Origin: Patescibacteria group bacterium
GTDB lineage: Bacteria; Patescibacteriota; Minisyncoccia; UBA6257; 2-01-FULL-56-20
Assembly (NCBI GenBank): GCA_028865305.1
Contig: JAGWKM010000001.1
Location: 1 to 64,000, forward strand
DNA length: 64,000 nt
Direction: 5' to 3'
Shown: in pieces, positions 1 to 8,963 of the stretch
Position numbering within the stretch: the first letter of the stretch is position 1
Layout: every line of letters starts with the position of its first letter
Made by a program: the position numbers and the translations under genes
Notes under the pieces: model-generated
Seen by the model: the letters and a program-made list of their open reading frames with translations, nothing else
Told to the model about the DNA's origin: nothing
Databases searched by the model: none

Positions 1-230
1 ATGTTTGCCGCCAAACATCCATATTTCTTCAGGCTATTACGAATTATATTGTTTGCCGCCAAACATCATTTTTTTGCAATTTCAAGTGTTTGCCGCCAAA
101 CATCTCCTTTCTTATATTTATATGTTTGCCGCCAAACATCCATATTTCTTCAGGCTATTACGAATTATATTGTTTGCCGCCAAACATCCGTTTATTTTTT
201 TCTTAAATATATTGTTTGCCGCCAAACATC
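1..230. repeat. Array of six 18-bp palindromic repeats (TGTTTGCCGCCAAACATC) separated by AT-rich 18-30 bp spacers; may continue upstream of the window
   Basis: Identical copies at 2-19, 50-67, 87-104, 123-140, 171-188, 213-230; arms ATGTTTG/CAAACAT; segment 1-67 is duplicated at 122-188. Confidence 0.95.
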
Positions 231-266
231 GTCCTTAATTATTAATATGAAATTCTAAACAAATCG

Positions 267-650
267 ATGAATTCTAATTTAGAGGTTGGTAATATCGGTG
301 AAGATTTGGCTTGTAAATATCTGATTAGCCATAAGTTTAAAATTCTTTTTAGAAATTTTAAGGAGAAATTTGATGAAATTGATATAATTTCTAAATCTTC
401 TGATAGAACACTTGTTTTCGTTGAGGTAAAAACTCTGCGTGGATTTCAAGATGGTTCTCTTGGTCTTATTCCTGAAGACCAATTAACTTTTCAAAAATTT
501 CATAAAATCAGTCGTGCTTGCGCATTGTTTGCCGCCAAACATTCTAATTTGATAAATCCGAAAAAAGGCTGGCGCATAGACCTCATAGCAATCAATCTAG
601 GGGAAGATAGAACCAATTTTCAAATCAGACATTATGAGAATGTTTTGTAA
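267..650 (+). CDS. YraN/UPF0102-family endonuclease-like protein
   Basis: GEDLACKYL...FDEIDII...LVFVEVKT...GWRIDLIAI matches the YraN motif pattern. Confidence 0.85.
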   Translation: MNSNLEVGNIGEDLACKYLISHKFKILFRNFKEKFDEIDIISKSSDRTLVFVEVKTLRGFQDGSLGLIPEDQLTFQKFHKISRACALFAAKHSNLINPKKGWRIDLIAINLGEDRTNFQIRHYENVL

Positions 651-709
651 TATTATTCATATTCTTGGTATATTTGACAAAATAACTATATTATGCTAAT
701 GTAAGATCA

Positions 710-1687
710 ATGTCAGAATCAACTTCAAAACCATGGAAGATCGTACTTCTCCCGCGCCTGCAAATGGATGCTATTGTTTCCTGTTTTTTTCTGAAATACT
801 TCGGGGTTGAAAAATTTCCCGGCATTGAATATGCCGAATATCTTTTTTGGAATAGTATTCCGGAAGGGAAAGATGCGGAAGTTCTTGAGGAAGAGGGTTA
901 TATTCTTATCGATCTCGGCGGTGGCAGGTTCGATCATCATGGTTCCATTGGCAGTGCCAATGAGAAATGCGTCTCAGAATTGGTTGCCGAATATCTTGGA
1001 ATTGAAAACGATAAGGCACTAAAAAAAATACTCGCCTTTATTCGTCGCGATGATTTGACGGGGAGGGGAATTATCTCGGAAGATCCGCTTGATCGCGCAT
1101 TCGGATTGCCTGGTTTAGTTACTAGCTTGAGCCGGATGCTTCCCGATGATCAAGAAGCTGTGCTTCGTATGGTCATGCCCTTTTTTCTCGCCCATTACTA
1201 CGAACAGAAGAAACGTACAGAGGATTTTCCCGAAGAGTACGAAACGAAATTGAAGAACGGGCAAGCGCGTCGCTCAAGGATCCCTTCAATGCGCGGTCCG
1301 ATCAATTTGGTCGTAATCGAAACGGATGAAATTGGAATGGCGGGTTTTCTTCGCAATTATCCCAAGATCAATGCGCACATTGTAATTCAAAAAGCTATTT
1401 CCGGGCACGTTAATATTATCACCCGTCGCGGCAATGATATTGATTTGTCGGAAATTGCAAGACTCTTAAGAAAGGCCGAGCTCCGTACTAAAGACAATCC
1501 TCCATTTATTACTGAAGCTGATTTGTCGAAACCGGGCAAAATTCCTGGAGTTGAAGAATGGTTCTTTGACAACAAAGCCATTACGCTTCAAAATGGCGGT
1601 GTCCGACCGCAAGGAGTTCCGGCAACAAGTCTCTCTCTCGATGAAATCGAAAAAATTGTGAAGGAGGCAGTTCTGATCAAGCTGTAA
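710..1687 (+). CDS. DHH-type (MYG1-like) putative phosphoesterase/nuclease
   Basis: ILIDLGGGRFDHHGS motif; full-length ORF. Confidence 0.5.
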   Translation: MSESTSKPWKIVLLPRLQMDAIVSCFFLKYFGVEKFPGIEYAEYLFWNSIPEGKDAEVLEEEGYILIDLGGGRFDHHGSIGSANEKCVSELVAEYLGIENDKALKKILAFIRRDDLTGRGIISEDPLDRAFGLPGLVTSLSRMLPDDQEAVLRMVMPFFLAHYYEQKKRTEDFPEEYETKLKNGQARRSRIPSMRGPINLVVIETDEIGMAGFLRNYPKINAHIVIQKAISGHVNIITRRGNDIDLSEIARLLRKAELRTKDNPPFITEADLSKPGKIPGVEEWFFDNKAITLQNGGVRPQGVPATSLSLDEIEKIVKEAVLIKL

Positions 1688-1834
1688 CGCCCATCGATAC
1701 GAAACGTCGCGTCATTTCGCATTGATAGGCGTGGCAGGTTGGCTGTCACCAGTTCTTTCCGGAAGGAAAGAGAGCCGCAACTTAACAGAGCCGTACTTTC
1801 GCGGAAGCGAGAGAACTTCAAATAAGGAGAGAAG

Positions 1835-2908
1835 ATGTCCGCACCGACGTTGAAGCCTGTAAAGGCCGTGGTTTTGCCAAATCATCCTACGATCGACAAG
1901 CTGATTGCGCTCTGGCGCGTCAAGCACGATCTACAGAAGAATTACCGTTTCCGCCTCGCTTTTTGCGATGTGAATGTCCCTACCCCGGAGCACTACCGGC
2001 AATGGAACGCACTCTGCAGTCCGGGCGTGGACGGACCCTATCTCCTTGATGTGGGAGAGAAGAAGTATCACATCACCGCTGGATCTGCTTCGGCAGTCGA
2101 GAAGATGGCCTCGCCGACCCAGCAGGCGCGTACCTGGAATATGCTGGCCGAGTTGGCCAGCAAGAACAACCAGAACGCGTTTCTGAAAAGCCTCCCGAAT
2201 TCTATCGTGAAGGTGTTGCGTGAACTCTACGAAGTGGCATCTTCGCAGGAGGTGGTGATAGATCACGCTATGGAGGTGATAGATGGATTCTTCCTTCGGC
2301 GGAACGGCCGAAACTGGGAGGATCTGTTCATCAATCCGGAGTTCGAGGAAATCCGCAAACTGTGGGAAGGTTTCAATATCGACGAATGCGAGGTGAAACC
2401 ATTCACATTGCAGTTGTACTTTCGCCAGCTTTTCTTGGCTGGTAGAAGCCCGAACGAAATCAGCGAAAAAATCGGATGGTGGCTCCGGAAGCGGGATCAG
2501 GTCAGGGCTGCACGCGTTAAGGCCGAAAAGAAGGCGTATAAGACGACACTCTTCTCGGTAGACAATAGGCCCTGCATTCTCGCAGAAGTCAAAGATGTGT
2601 TCGAGGGCCAGGCTGCCTTCAGGCGTTTTGTCGGTTCCGGTAAATTTGCCATCGGAATCGTTCGGAACACTCGATTGGGGCATGTTACAATCCAGGCTTC
2701 GGCACGGCATTACTACGGTGTTAACTTCGACGCCTTGGCTAATGCGCTTGCCGTTTTGGAACCCGGGCTCTGGTATTACGAGACCCGGTTCGCGTCTGGG
2801 CCGATCCTGATGAACGGATCTCCGCAGTATACCGGCGTCCGGCGTACATCACTTTCCGACGATATGCTCATTTATCAAATATCCCATCTCGTTGATTTTT
2901 CCAAGTAG
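1835..2908 (+). CDS. Divergent tandem paralog of the upstream DHH-like protein, without the DHH motif
   Basis: KPVKAVVLPNHPTIDKL / LLDVGEKKYHITAG aligns with KPWKIVLLPRLQMDAIV / LIDLGGGRFDHHG; aaggagag RBS at 1822-1829. Confidence 0.55.
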   Translation: MSAPTLKPVKAVVLPNHPTIDKLIALWRVKHDLQKNYRFRLAFCDVNVPTPEHYRQWNALCSPGVDGPYLLDVGEKKYHITAGSASAVEKMASPTQQARTWNMLAELASKNNQNAFLKSLPNSIVKVLRELYEVASSQEVVIDHAMEVIDGFFLRRNGRNWEDLFINPEFEEIRKLWEGFNIDECEVKPFTLQLYFRQLFLAGRSPNEISEKIGWWLRKRDQVRAARVKAEKKAYKTTLFSVDNRPCILAEVKDVFEGQAAFRRFVGSGKFAIGIVRNTRLGHVTIQASARHYYGVNFDALANALAVLEPGLWYYETRFASGPILMNGSPQYTGVRRTSLSDDMLIYQISHLVDFSK

Positions 2909-2930
2909 TTCCTTGCCTTTAGCGGCTTTC

Positions 2931-2959
2931 GCCCGGGTTTCGCCCCGGGCTTCTTTTTA
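2931..2959 (+). terminator. Rho-independent terminator
   Basis: GCCCGGG-TTTCGC-CCCGGGC followed by TTCTTTTT. Confidence 0.85.
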
Positions 2960-2966
2960 TCGTCTT

Positions 2967-3887
2967 CTAGCCAATAGCTTGGAATCGCTTTGAAACAATT
3001 TGTATCGGCGTCCGCAAAGCAATGCCCAGGTGAAGCCGTTCGTGATTGTAGTATCGCAGATATTTCCGGAGGGCGCAATTGATCTTCCGGACATCGGCGG
3101 GCATGGCATCAACGCACTCTTCTTGAAGCGTGCGGTTGAACCGTTCGATGTGTGCGTTGTCGTTGGGTTTCCCGATCAGTGTATAGCGGTGCTTCTTTCG
3201 TACCTGGGCCACGAACCATCGCCCGAACTCCGGACCATGGTCCGATTGAAGCATGACGAAATGGAATGGCGCGTTGCGCTGCGCTTCCGCAATGAACCGC
3301 AGCGTCGTCCTGCCGTTCATCCGGGCATATGCCCTAGCGTATGCCCATCGCGAGCAGACATCGAGGAGCACGAAAATGTACAGCCTCTTTTTATCATCGA
3401 TCATCCGGTGGATGGTATCAATTTGCACGAGATCGCCTGGTTTTTCAACGATTGGCCGCGGTACCGGCGGATGATACCGCTTCCACGGGCTGCGCTTTTT
3501 CATGAGCCCCGCCCGGTCGATCGTGCGGCGCACCGAGTTCAACGAGACCGTGATCTCTTGGTTCGCCAGCTCTTGATACACGACTTCGCTCGTGCGTTTC
3601 GTCCGTTCCCGGATCGCAATGATCTTCTCAATGATGCCCCGCTGCAATTGTTTCGGATGATGGTGCGGGCGGGAGGATCGGGTCGGGATGCGCCACCAAC
3701 CGCCCGTTGGGTCCTTGGCACACCATTTCACGATGGCGCTCTGGGTGAAGCCGAAGTGGCGCGCGACCTTTCTAGTGCTCCATCCCCGATACTTCACGAG
3801 CCGTACCGCCTCCATGCGGATCTTCGGCATCTGAGGGTTATTGGTGTACCTGGCTTGGATTGTCCCTTTTTCGGGAGGTGATTCCAA
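2967..3887 (-). CDS. IS481-like DDE (rve) transposase
   Basis: N-terminal HTH, QIDTIHRMIDDKKRLYIFVLLDVCSRWAYA and QSDHGPEF ... NDNAHIERFNRTLQEE catalytic regions. Confidence 0.9.
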   Translation of the reverse strand: MESPPEKGTIQARYTNNPQMPKIRMEAVRLVKYRGWSTRKVARHFGFTQSAIVKWCAKDPTGGWWRIPTRSSRPHHHPKQLQRGIIEKIIAIRERTKRTSEVVYQELANQEITVSLNSVRRTIDRAGLMKKRSPWKRYHPPVPRPIVEKPGDLVQIDTIHRMIDDKKRLYIFVLLDVCSRWAYARAYARMNGRTTLRFIAEAQRNAPFHFVMLQSDHGPEFGRWFVAQVRKKHRYTLIGKPNDNAHIERFNRTLQEECVDAMPADVRKINCALRKYLRYYNHERLHLGIALRTPIQIVSKRFQAIG

Positions 3888-3895
3888 GCTATTGG
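2971..3895 (-). mobile_element. IS element (IS481-like) with perfect 16-bp terminal inverted repeats
   Basis: CCAATAGCTTGGAATC at 2971-2986 and GATTCCAAGCTATTGG at 3880-3895 flank a DDE transposase. Confidence 0.85.
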
Positions 3896-3994
3896 GATAT
3901 TACGTTTTATTTGACATTTAGAAATTCGGTGTTATTCTTTTGCTAGTCCGAATTCACGGTCTTCGTGAATCGAAATAATAAAAAAGGAGACGTT

Positions 3995-5005
3995 ATGTCC
4001 GCGATTACAAAGGATAACACTGATTTTGGGGAGAAGCTTTTTACGGCTACGGGCAATCTCGCAGTAATGTCGCGGCGGGAGGATGTCATCACAGAAGAAT
4101 CTCAGGAGGTTCTGCCGGATATCAGCGCCCTTCCATCTGCAAATCCGGAAATCCTGCGCAATGCCAAGAGCGAAGCCGAACGCAAGAAACAATGGGCTCA
4201 TGCGGCCGGTGCTCGACTCCTTGAGCTCGAGCAGGAATTCAATGCTCTGCAAAAGGCATCGGAGAACGACCCTGATATCGCCGATCTTGCGCCGGCCTTC
4301 AAACAGCGATTCGAGGAGCTGGAGAAGGCTATTGCTACGATCGGTTCAGTCGGGGAAGAGCTGCGGAAACACGTTCAATTTGCAAAACTTATCGAAGAAA
4401 TCCGTCGGTGTCCCAACACCCTCGCCGCACTCACCGAAGTTTTCGGCCGGGCTTTGGAAACGGGATGGTTGTATTTAGCAACAGAAAAAGAAATCGATGC
4501 TTCCCGCGCCGAGGGTAGGTGGCCGGGCGGGACGTTTGTTTTTCAGGGCAAGGTTTACTTTCGGGCGGTGCGCCCTGGCAAACCAATGATCTACCCTGCG
4601 CGCACGAGATTCGAAAAAGAAATGCGCCAACTGCAAAGCAGAGTCATTGCTTCTGCCTGGAAACAGAGGATAGCTTCCATGCGGGAGCAGGCTACTTGCG
4701 AGTGTTCCGATCTGATGAGGGGCAAGAAGGGGAAGTATTATTTCGTCGGCCCAAATCCGGATGATCACGTGCTCCTGGAGATCAGTGAGGAAAGCGACAA
4801 TTATCACCGGTTCGTTCGGGTGGTCGGTGTCGTTGACGCCCTTGGTTCGTTCGCCTGGATGAAAGCCGGTGGTTTGCGACAGTCCATTCCGCTTTCCTGG
4901 ATTCAAAACGGAAAGATTATTTCGGAGCGGCGCTTGGAAGAACGGGATTTTGCCAGAGCGTTGAGCCTGGTTCGTAAGATCCGTGATTTCGCGAAACTCC
5001 GGTAG
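3995..5005 (+). CDS. Hypothetical protein with coiled-coil-like N-terminal region
   Basis: ORF with RBS AAAAGGAGA before ATG at 3995; same-strand neighbour of the NYN gene. Confidence 0.7.
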   Translation: MSAITKDNTDFGEKLFTATGNLAVMSRREDVITEESQEVLPDISALPSANPEILRNAKSEAERKKQWAHAAGARLLELEQEFNALQKASENDPDIADLAPAFKQRFEELEKAIATIGSVGEELRKHVQFAKLIEEIRRCPNTLAALTEVFGRALETGWLYLATEKEIDASRAEGRWPGGTFVFQGKVYFRAVRPGKPMIYPARTRFEKEMRQLQSRVIASAWKQRIASMREQATCECSDLMRGKKGKYYFVGPNPDDHVLLEISEESDNYHRFVRVVGVVDALGSFAWMKAGGLRQSIPLSWIQNGKIISERRLEERDFARALSLVRKIRDFAKLR

Positions 5006-5019
5006 AAAGGTGAGCTGGT

Positions 5020-5508
5020 ATGCCCGATACTGACCAAATTCAACCGAGGCTGAAGGTAGTCGCCCAAATAGATTATGAGAACATCGTGCGGGATGCCTTG
5101 GTCCAGGGGTGCTTGGTTGATTTCGAAAAACTGGCACAGCTTTGCCGAGAGTTCGGCGATCTCCTGACCGCCTATCTCTACGTCCCCAAACATAATTCAT
5201 ATGACTCCTGGCTTGATAATGCCCATCAGCAGGGGTTCATCACGGTGGCAGTTCCTCTGCCCGCTAACCCGGCACGCCCGAAACAACATGAGAACGCTGA
5301 TTCTATCATGATCAGTCATGGCCGCAACCTGGTCGAGCAGGGATTGGATGTTCTAGTTATTGTGACGCATGATGCTGATTTCCTCGACCTCGCGAACTTC
5401 GCAAGGAATCATGGAAAGCAGGTGGTGCTGGTGGCGGGAGATAAGGTCTCTCGAGTACTGGTTCGCGCGGTTGACACAATCCTCTCGCTACCCACCAAAT
5501 CTCCTTAG
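5020..5508 (+). CDS. NYN-domain (PIN-like, LabA/DUF88-type) putative RNase
   Basis: QIDYENIVRDA...ENADSIMISHGRNLVEQGLDVLVIVTHDADFLDLANFARNHGKQVVLVAG. Confidence 0.85.
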   Translation: MPDTDQIQPRLKVVAQIDYENIVRDALVQGCLVDFEKLAQLCREFGDLLTAYLYVPKHNSYDSWLDNAHQQGFITVAVPLPANPARPKQHENADSIMISHGRNLVEQGLDVLVIVTHDADFLDLANFARNHGKQVVLVAGDKVSRVLVRAVDTILSLPTKSP

Positions 5509-5523
5509 CAGGTTCTTTGTCTT

Positions 5524-5550
5524 GCCCCGAATCCTTTCGGGGCCTTTTTT
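5524..5550 (+). terminator. Rho-independent terminator after the NYN gene
   Basis: GCCCCGAATCCTTTCGGGGC then CTTTTTT. Confidence 0.9.
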
Positions 5551-5606
5551 GTTCTCGGCTCATGACACTTTCATGAGTGCCGGTCGTATAATTGGAGTAT
5601 CGAGTT

Positions 5607-5641
5607 GCTTTATACTTTATACTTTATACCTTATACTTTTA
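5607..5641. repeat. Heptamer array (ACTTTAT)n upstream of ftsH
   Basis: gctttat|actttat|actttat|accttat|actttta. Confidence 0.9.
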
Positions 5642-5645
5642 ATCA

Positions 5646-7475
5646 ATGTCCAACTTTACTAAGAATATCGTCTGGGCGGTGGTGACCTTGATCGTCATCT
5701 CGCTTCTGTTTTCCTTATTTGTCGGTACAGGCAAGCAACCCGAAAACTTGAGCTTGAGCCAGTTGGCGACGGATATCAACGCGGGCCAGGTTTCTAAGAT
5801 CGTGGTAAACGGAAATGATCTCGCAATAACTTTGAAGGATGGCACGAACGCGGTTTCGCAAAAGGAAGCGGAGTCGGGACTTACGGATTCATTGAAAAAT
5901 TTTGGCGTAGATCCGACGCAGCTGCAGAACGTTAACGTGGAAATCCAGAGCCAGTCGGGGTGGCAGTTTTGGGCTGATCTCTTGGCGCCGTCGATTTTGA
6001 CGTTGCTCATCTTCGGCCTTTTCCTTTGGTATATGTTCCGCCAGGCGCGCACAGGCGTGAATCAAGCATTCAGTTTCGGCCGTTCGAATCTGCGGTTATC
6101 GACTTTCAAGGATAAGGTCATGTTTAAAGATGTCGCTGGGCTGCGGGAAGCAAAGGAAGAGCTGATTGAGGTCGTTGATTTTCTTAAAAATCCGAAGAAA
6201 TTTTTGGATCTCGGCGCCCGGATTCCGCGAGGCATTTTGTTAATGGGGCCGCCAGGGACCGGTAAAACCCTGGTTGCGCGGGCGATTGCGGGCGAGAGCA
6301 ATGTGCCGTTCTTCTATATTTCCGCTTCGGAATTCGTTGAAATGTTTGTCGGTGTTGGCGCGAGCCGGACGCGCGACGCTTTTATGACGGCGAAACGCGC
6401 GGCTCCTTCTATATTATTCGTTGATGAAATTGATGCGGTCGGACGCCAGCGCGGCGCGGGTCTCGGCGGCGGCAATGATGAACGGGAGCAGACCTTGAAT
6501 CAGATTTTGGTGGAAATGGATGGTTTTGACCGTGATACGCGCGTCATCGTCCTTGCGGCCACGAACCGGCCGGACATTTTGGATCCCGCCTTGATGCGCC
6601 CGGGCCGTTTCGACCGGCGCGTGGTGCTTGATTTGCCCGATTTGAGCGACCGGGAGGCAATATTGAAGATTCATGCCCAGGGGAAAATTTTAGACAAGAA
6701 TATCGATTTGCATCGGGTGGCAATGCGTACGCCGGGTTTTTCGGGCGCCGATTTGGCAAATCTCATGAATGAGGCGGCGCTTATTACCGCACGGCGGGAT
6801 AAATCGAGTATTGGCCAAGCAGAACTCTTTGAGGCCGCGGAGAAGGTTATTCTGGGCCCGGAACGCAAGAGCCGCGTCATTTCCCAAAAGGAAAAGGAGA
6901 TTACGGCTTATCATGAGGGCGGGCATGCGCTTGTTGCGGCGTCAGTGAAGGATGCGGACCAGGTTCATAAGGTTTCTATCATAAGCCGCGGGTTTGTCGG
7001 CGGATATACTATGAAACTGCCAGCCGAGGATCAGCACCTAAAGACTAAGCATCAATTTTTGGCCGATTTGGCCATGATGATGGGCGGCTATGCCGCGGAA
7101 AAATTGATTTTCGGCGATGTTTCAACCGGTGCTTCCAACGATTTGCGCGAAGCTTCGGAGTTGGCTCGCCGGCTGGTTACGAAATACGGTATGAGCGATT
7201 TGGGGCCGGTAACATTCGGCAAAACCGAGGAAATGCTGTTTCTTGGCCGCGAGATTTCAACCGAGAAGAATTATTCAGAGCGGGTTGCTTCGGAAATCGA
7301 TGATCAGGTGAAAAAATTTGTGGCGCATGCGTATGAGATTGCCGAAAAAATATTGAAAACTCATAAATCTGCGCTCAAAAAAGTGGCGGAAACCCTCATG
7401 CAGAAGGAAACATTGGAACAAGAAGAATTCTATGGGCTCTTGAAGCCGTTCAAAATCCGCCCGATTCCGGCATAG
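5646..7475 (+). CDS. ftsH: ATP-dependent zinc metalloprotease FtsH
   Basis: Two N-terminal TM segments, [11 protein letters not shown] region, HEGGH zinc motif. Confidence 0.98.
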   Translation: MSNFTKNIVWAVVTLIVISLLFSLFVGTGKQPENLSLSQLATDINAGQVSKIVVNGNDLAITLKDGTNAVSQKEAESGLTDSLKNFGVDPTQLQNVNVEIQSQSGWQFWADLLAPSILTLLIFGLFLWYMFRQARTGVNQAFSFGRSNLRLSTFKDKVMFKDVAGLREAKEELIEVVDFLKNPKKFLDLGARIPRGILLMGPPGTGKTLVARAIAGESNVPFFYISASEFVEMFVGVGASRTRDAFMTAKRAAPSILFVDEIDAVGRQRGAGLGGGNDEREQTLNQILVEMDGFDRDTRVIVLAATNRPDILDPALMRPGRFDRRVVLDLPDLSDREAILKIHAQGKILDKNIDLHRVAMRTPGFSGADLANLMNEAALITARRDKSSIGQAELFEAAEKVILGPERKSRVISQKEKEITAYHEGGHALVAASVKDADQVHKVSIISRGFVGGYTMKLPAEDQHLKTKHQFLADLAMMMGGYAAEKLIFGDVSTGASNDLREASELARRLVTKYGMSDLGPVTFGKTEEMLFLGREISTEKNYSERVASEIDDQVKKFVAHAYEIAEKILKTHKSALKKVAETLMQKETLEQEEFYGLLKPFKIRPIPA

Positions 7476-7551
7476 GGAGAAGTGGGCGCCTGCTTCTTGG
7501 AAGTAGTTTGGTTGGTATATTTTCCGAAGCGGCGCCTGTTTTTATTCTAAA

Positions 7552-8079
7552 TTAAAATTCGACGGTGAATTTTGCTTTTTTGCCTTGTTGGAACGGGTGT
7601 TTTATTTCCCTCATTTCGGTTGCCAAATCAGCGGCATCGATGAATTCTTGGGGAGCTCCGCGGCCGCTCAGGATCAGAATCCGATTTTCCGGGAAATCTT
7701 TTACTGCTTCCAGAACTTCGGCCGGCCTCAAGAGCCCAAGCGAAACGGCTACATTAATTTCGTCCAGGATTATAAGGTGCCATTTCCCGGAATTTTTTTC
7801 TTCAATAAACCCATCCAATGCTTTCCTGGCCGCTTTTTTGTGTTCTTCGAGCGGTATTCGATCGCCCAGAATACCGACAAAACCAAGTCCCATTTTACGG
7901 ATTTGGAATTTATCACTCGAAATTTGAAATTTGCCCGCCAATTCATCCTCGCCGGAGATCCATGGCCCTTTGATAAATTGGATCATTAAAGCCGTTTTGC
8001 CGCGCCCTAAGACCCGGACCATTTGGCCTAGGGAAGCCGTCGTTTTTCCTTTGCCGTTGCCGGTAAAGAGAAGGATCAT
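7552..8079 (-). CDS. cobO: Cob(I)yrinic acid a,c-diamide adenosyltransferase (CobO/BtuR family)
   Basis: FTGNGKGKTTASLGQMVRVLGRGKTALMIQFIKG...ILDEINVAVSLGLL. Confidence 0.88.
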   Translation of the reverse strand: MILLFTGNGKGKTTASLGQMVRVLGRGKTALMIQFIKGPWISGEDELAGKFQISSDKFQIRKMGLGFVGILGDRIPLEEHKKAARKALDGFIEEKNSGKWHLIILDEINVAVSLGLLRPAEVLEAVKDFPENRILILSGRGAPQEFIDAADLATEMREIKHPFQQGKKAKFTVEF

Positions 8080-8082
8080 GAG

Positions 8083-8156
8083 TGGGCATGCCTGGACTCG
8101 AACCAGGAACCGCTAAGGTATAAGCTTAGTGCTCTAACCAATTGAGCTACATGCCC
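8083..8156 (-). tRNA. tRNA-Ile, anticodon UAU
   Basis: GGGCATG acceptor pairs CATGCCC; anticodon arm CTAAG-CTTATAC-CTTAG; T arm CCTGG-TTCGAGT-CCAGG; no encoded CCA. Confidence 0.95.
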
Positions 8157-8187
8157 GTGGCTCCCGGGTTCAGCCTGGGATACGGAA

Positions 8188-8781
8188 TTACTGGTTCATC
8201 AACTTATCAAATGTATCCATGGAACGGTTAGCTTGCGTGTTGAAATTATTAATGGCATTCACGTCGGTATTTATTTGATTGATAGCCGCCTGAACTTCCG
8301 CGTTGTTGTAGAGATGGGTGGTAAAATGTTTTTGGAGAATGTCGAGCAGTTTTCCGAGGTCGCCGCTGTAGTTCACAAGTTGGTTAATGAGCGCAAGGCG
8401 GCTTGATATCGATTCGAGTGCAGCTTGCTGCGCGCCAAAGGACGAGATATCGGAAAGTGATTTTGTCATGGCGCCTATTTGGTTTGAAAGGTCTACGGCT
8501 TTATTTCGGAGATCTGTGCTTTGTTGGACCATTTGGGTCGTGAGTGCCAGTGCGTCGGTATAATCGCCTTGTTTATCGTATTGGTTCACCTGTGAAAGTT
8601 CGGCGGTGGATTGGTTTGATAAATCCACGATTTGCTGGGCTATTTGCGCTCCTTGCTGCCGGGCATCCGTAAAATCTTGCGGAATATCATTCCGGTGCAG
8701 CCAAAAGGAAGTAACGCCATAGCCGACAGCTACAATAGCAAGGAAACCTGTGGCAATTCTGATGCGTCGCGACAAAGCCAT
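8188..8781 (-). CDS. Hypothetical protein with N-terminal TM segment and helical ectodomain
   Basis: ORF with signal-anchor-like N-terminus. Confidence 0.65.
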   Translation of the reverse strand: MALSRRIRIATGFLAIVAVGYGVTSFWLHRNDIPQDFTDARQQGAQIAQQIVDLSNQSTAELSQVNQYDKQGDYTDALALTTQMVQQSTDLRNKAVDLSNQIGAMTKSLSDISSFGAQQAALESISSRLALINQLVNYSGDLGKLLDILQKHFTTHLYNNAEVQAAINQINTDVNAINNFNTQANRSMDTFDKLMNQ

Positions 8782-8825
8782 TGCTTATTTCTAGCAAAAC
8801 GGAATAAAATAATCAAACTGCAACA

Positions 8826-8896
8826 GCGGGTATCGTATAACGGCATTACCTCAGCTTTCCAAGCTGATGACACGGGTCCGACTCCCGTTACCCGCT
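8826..8896 (+). tRNA. tRNA-Gly, anticodon UCC
   Basis: GCGGGTA/TACCCGC acceptor; TCAGC-TTTCCAA-GCTGA; T arm ACGGG-TCCGACT-CCCGT; resembles E. coli glyT. Confidence 0.93.
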
Positions 8897-8963
8897 CACC
8901 GAAAACAAAAACCTTTGATTGTTTCAGAAGTTTTTGTTTATTTGAACGAATGCGAGCAATGCG

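Noticed and set aside
1-230. CRISPR array
   Set aside because: Repeat is only 18 bp and fully palindromic, spacers are 18-30 bp and two are identical, no cas genes nearby, and the repeat occurs inside a protein gene.
1-258. 85-aa and 77-aa ORFs across the palindrome array
   Set aside because: The peptides are just the repeat read in rotating frames (FAAKH, VCRQTS); no coding signal.
1931-2710. 259-aa minus-strand ORF
   Set aside because: Shadow ORF antisense to the better-supported 1835-2908 gene.
3000-3881. 293-aa plus-strand ORF
   Set aside because: Antisense to the transposase, which has clear catalytic motifs.
4475-5200. 241-aa minus-strand ORF
   Set aside because: Overlaps the 3995-5005 and 5020-5508 genes in antisense; NYN domain on plus is convincing.
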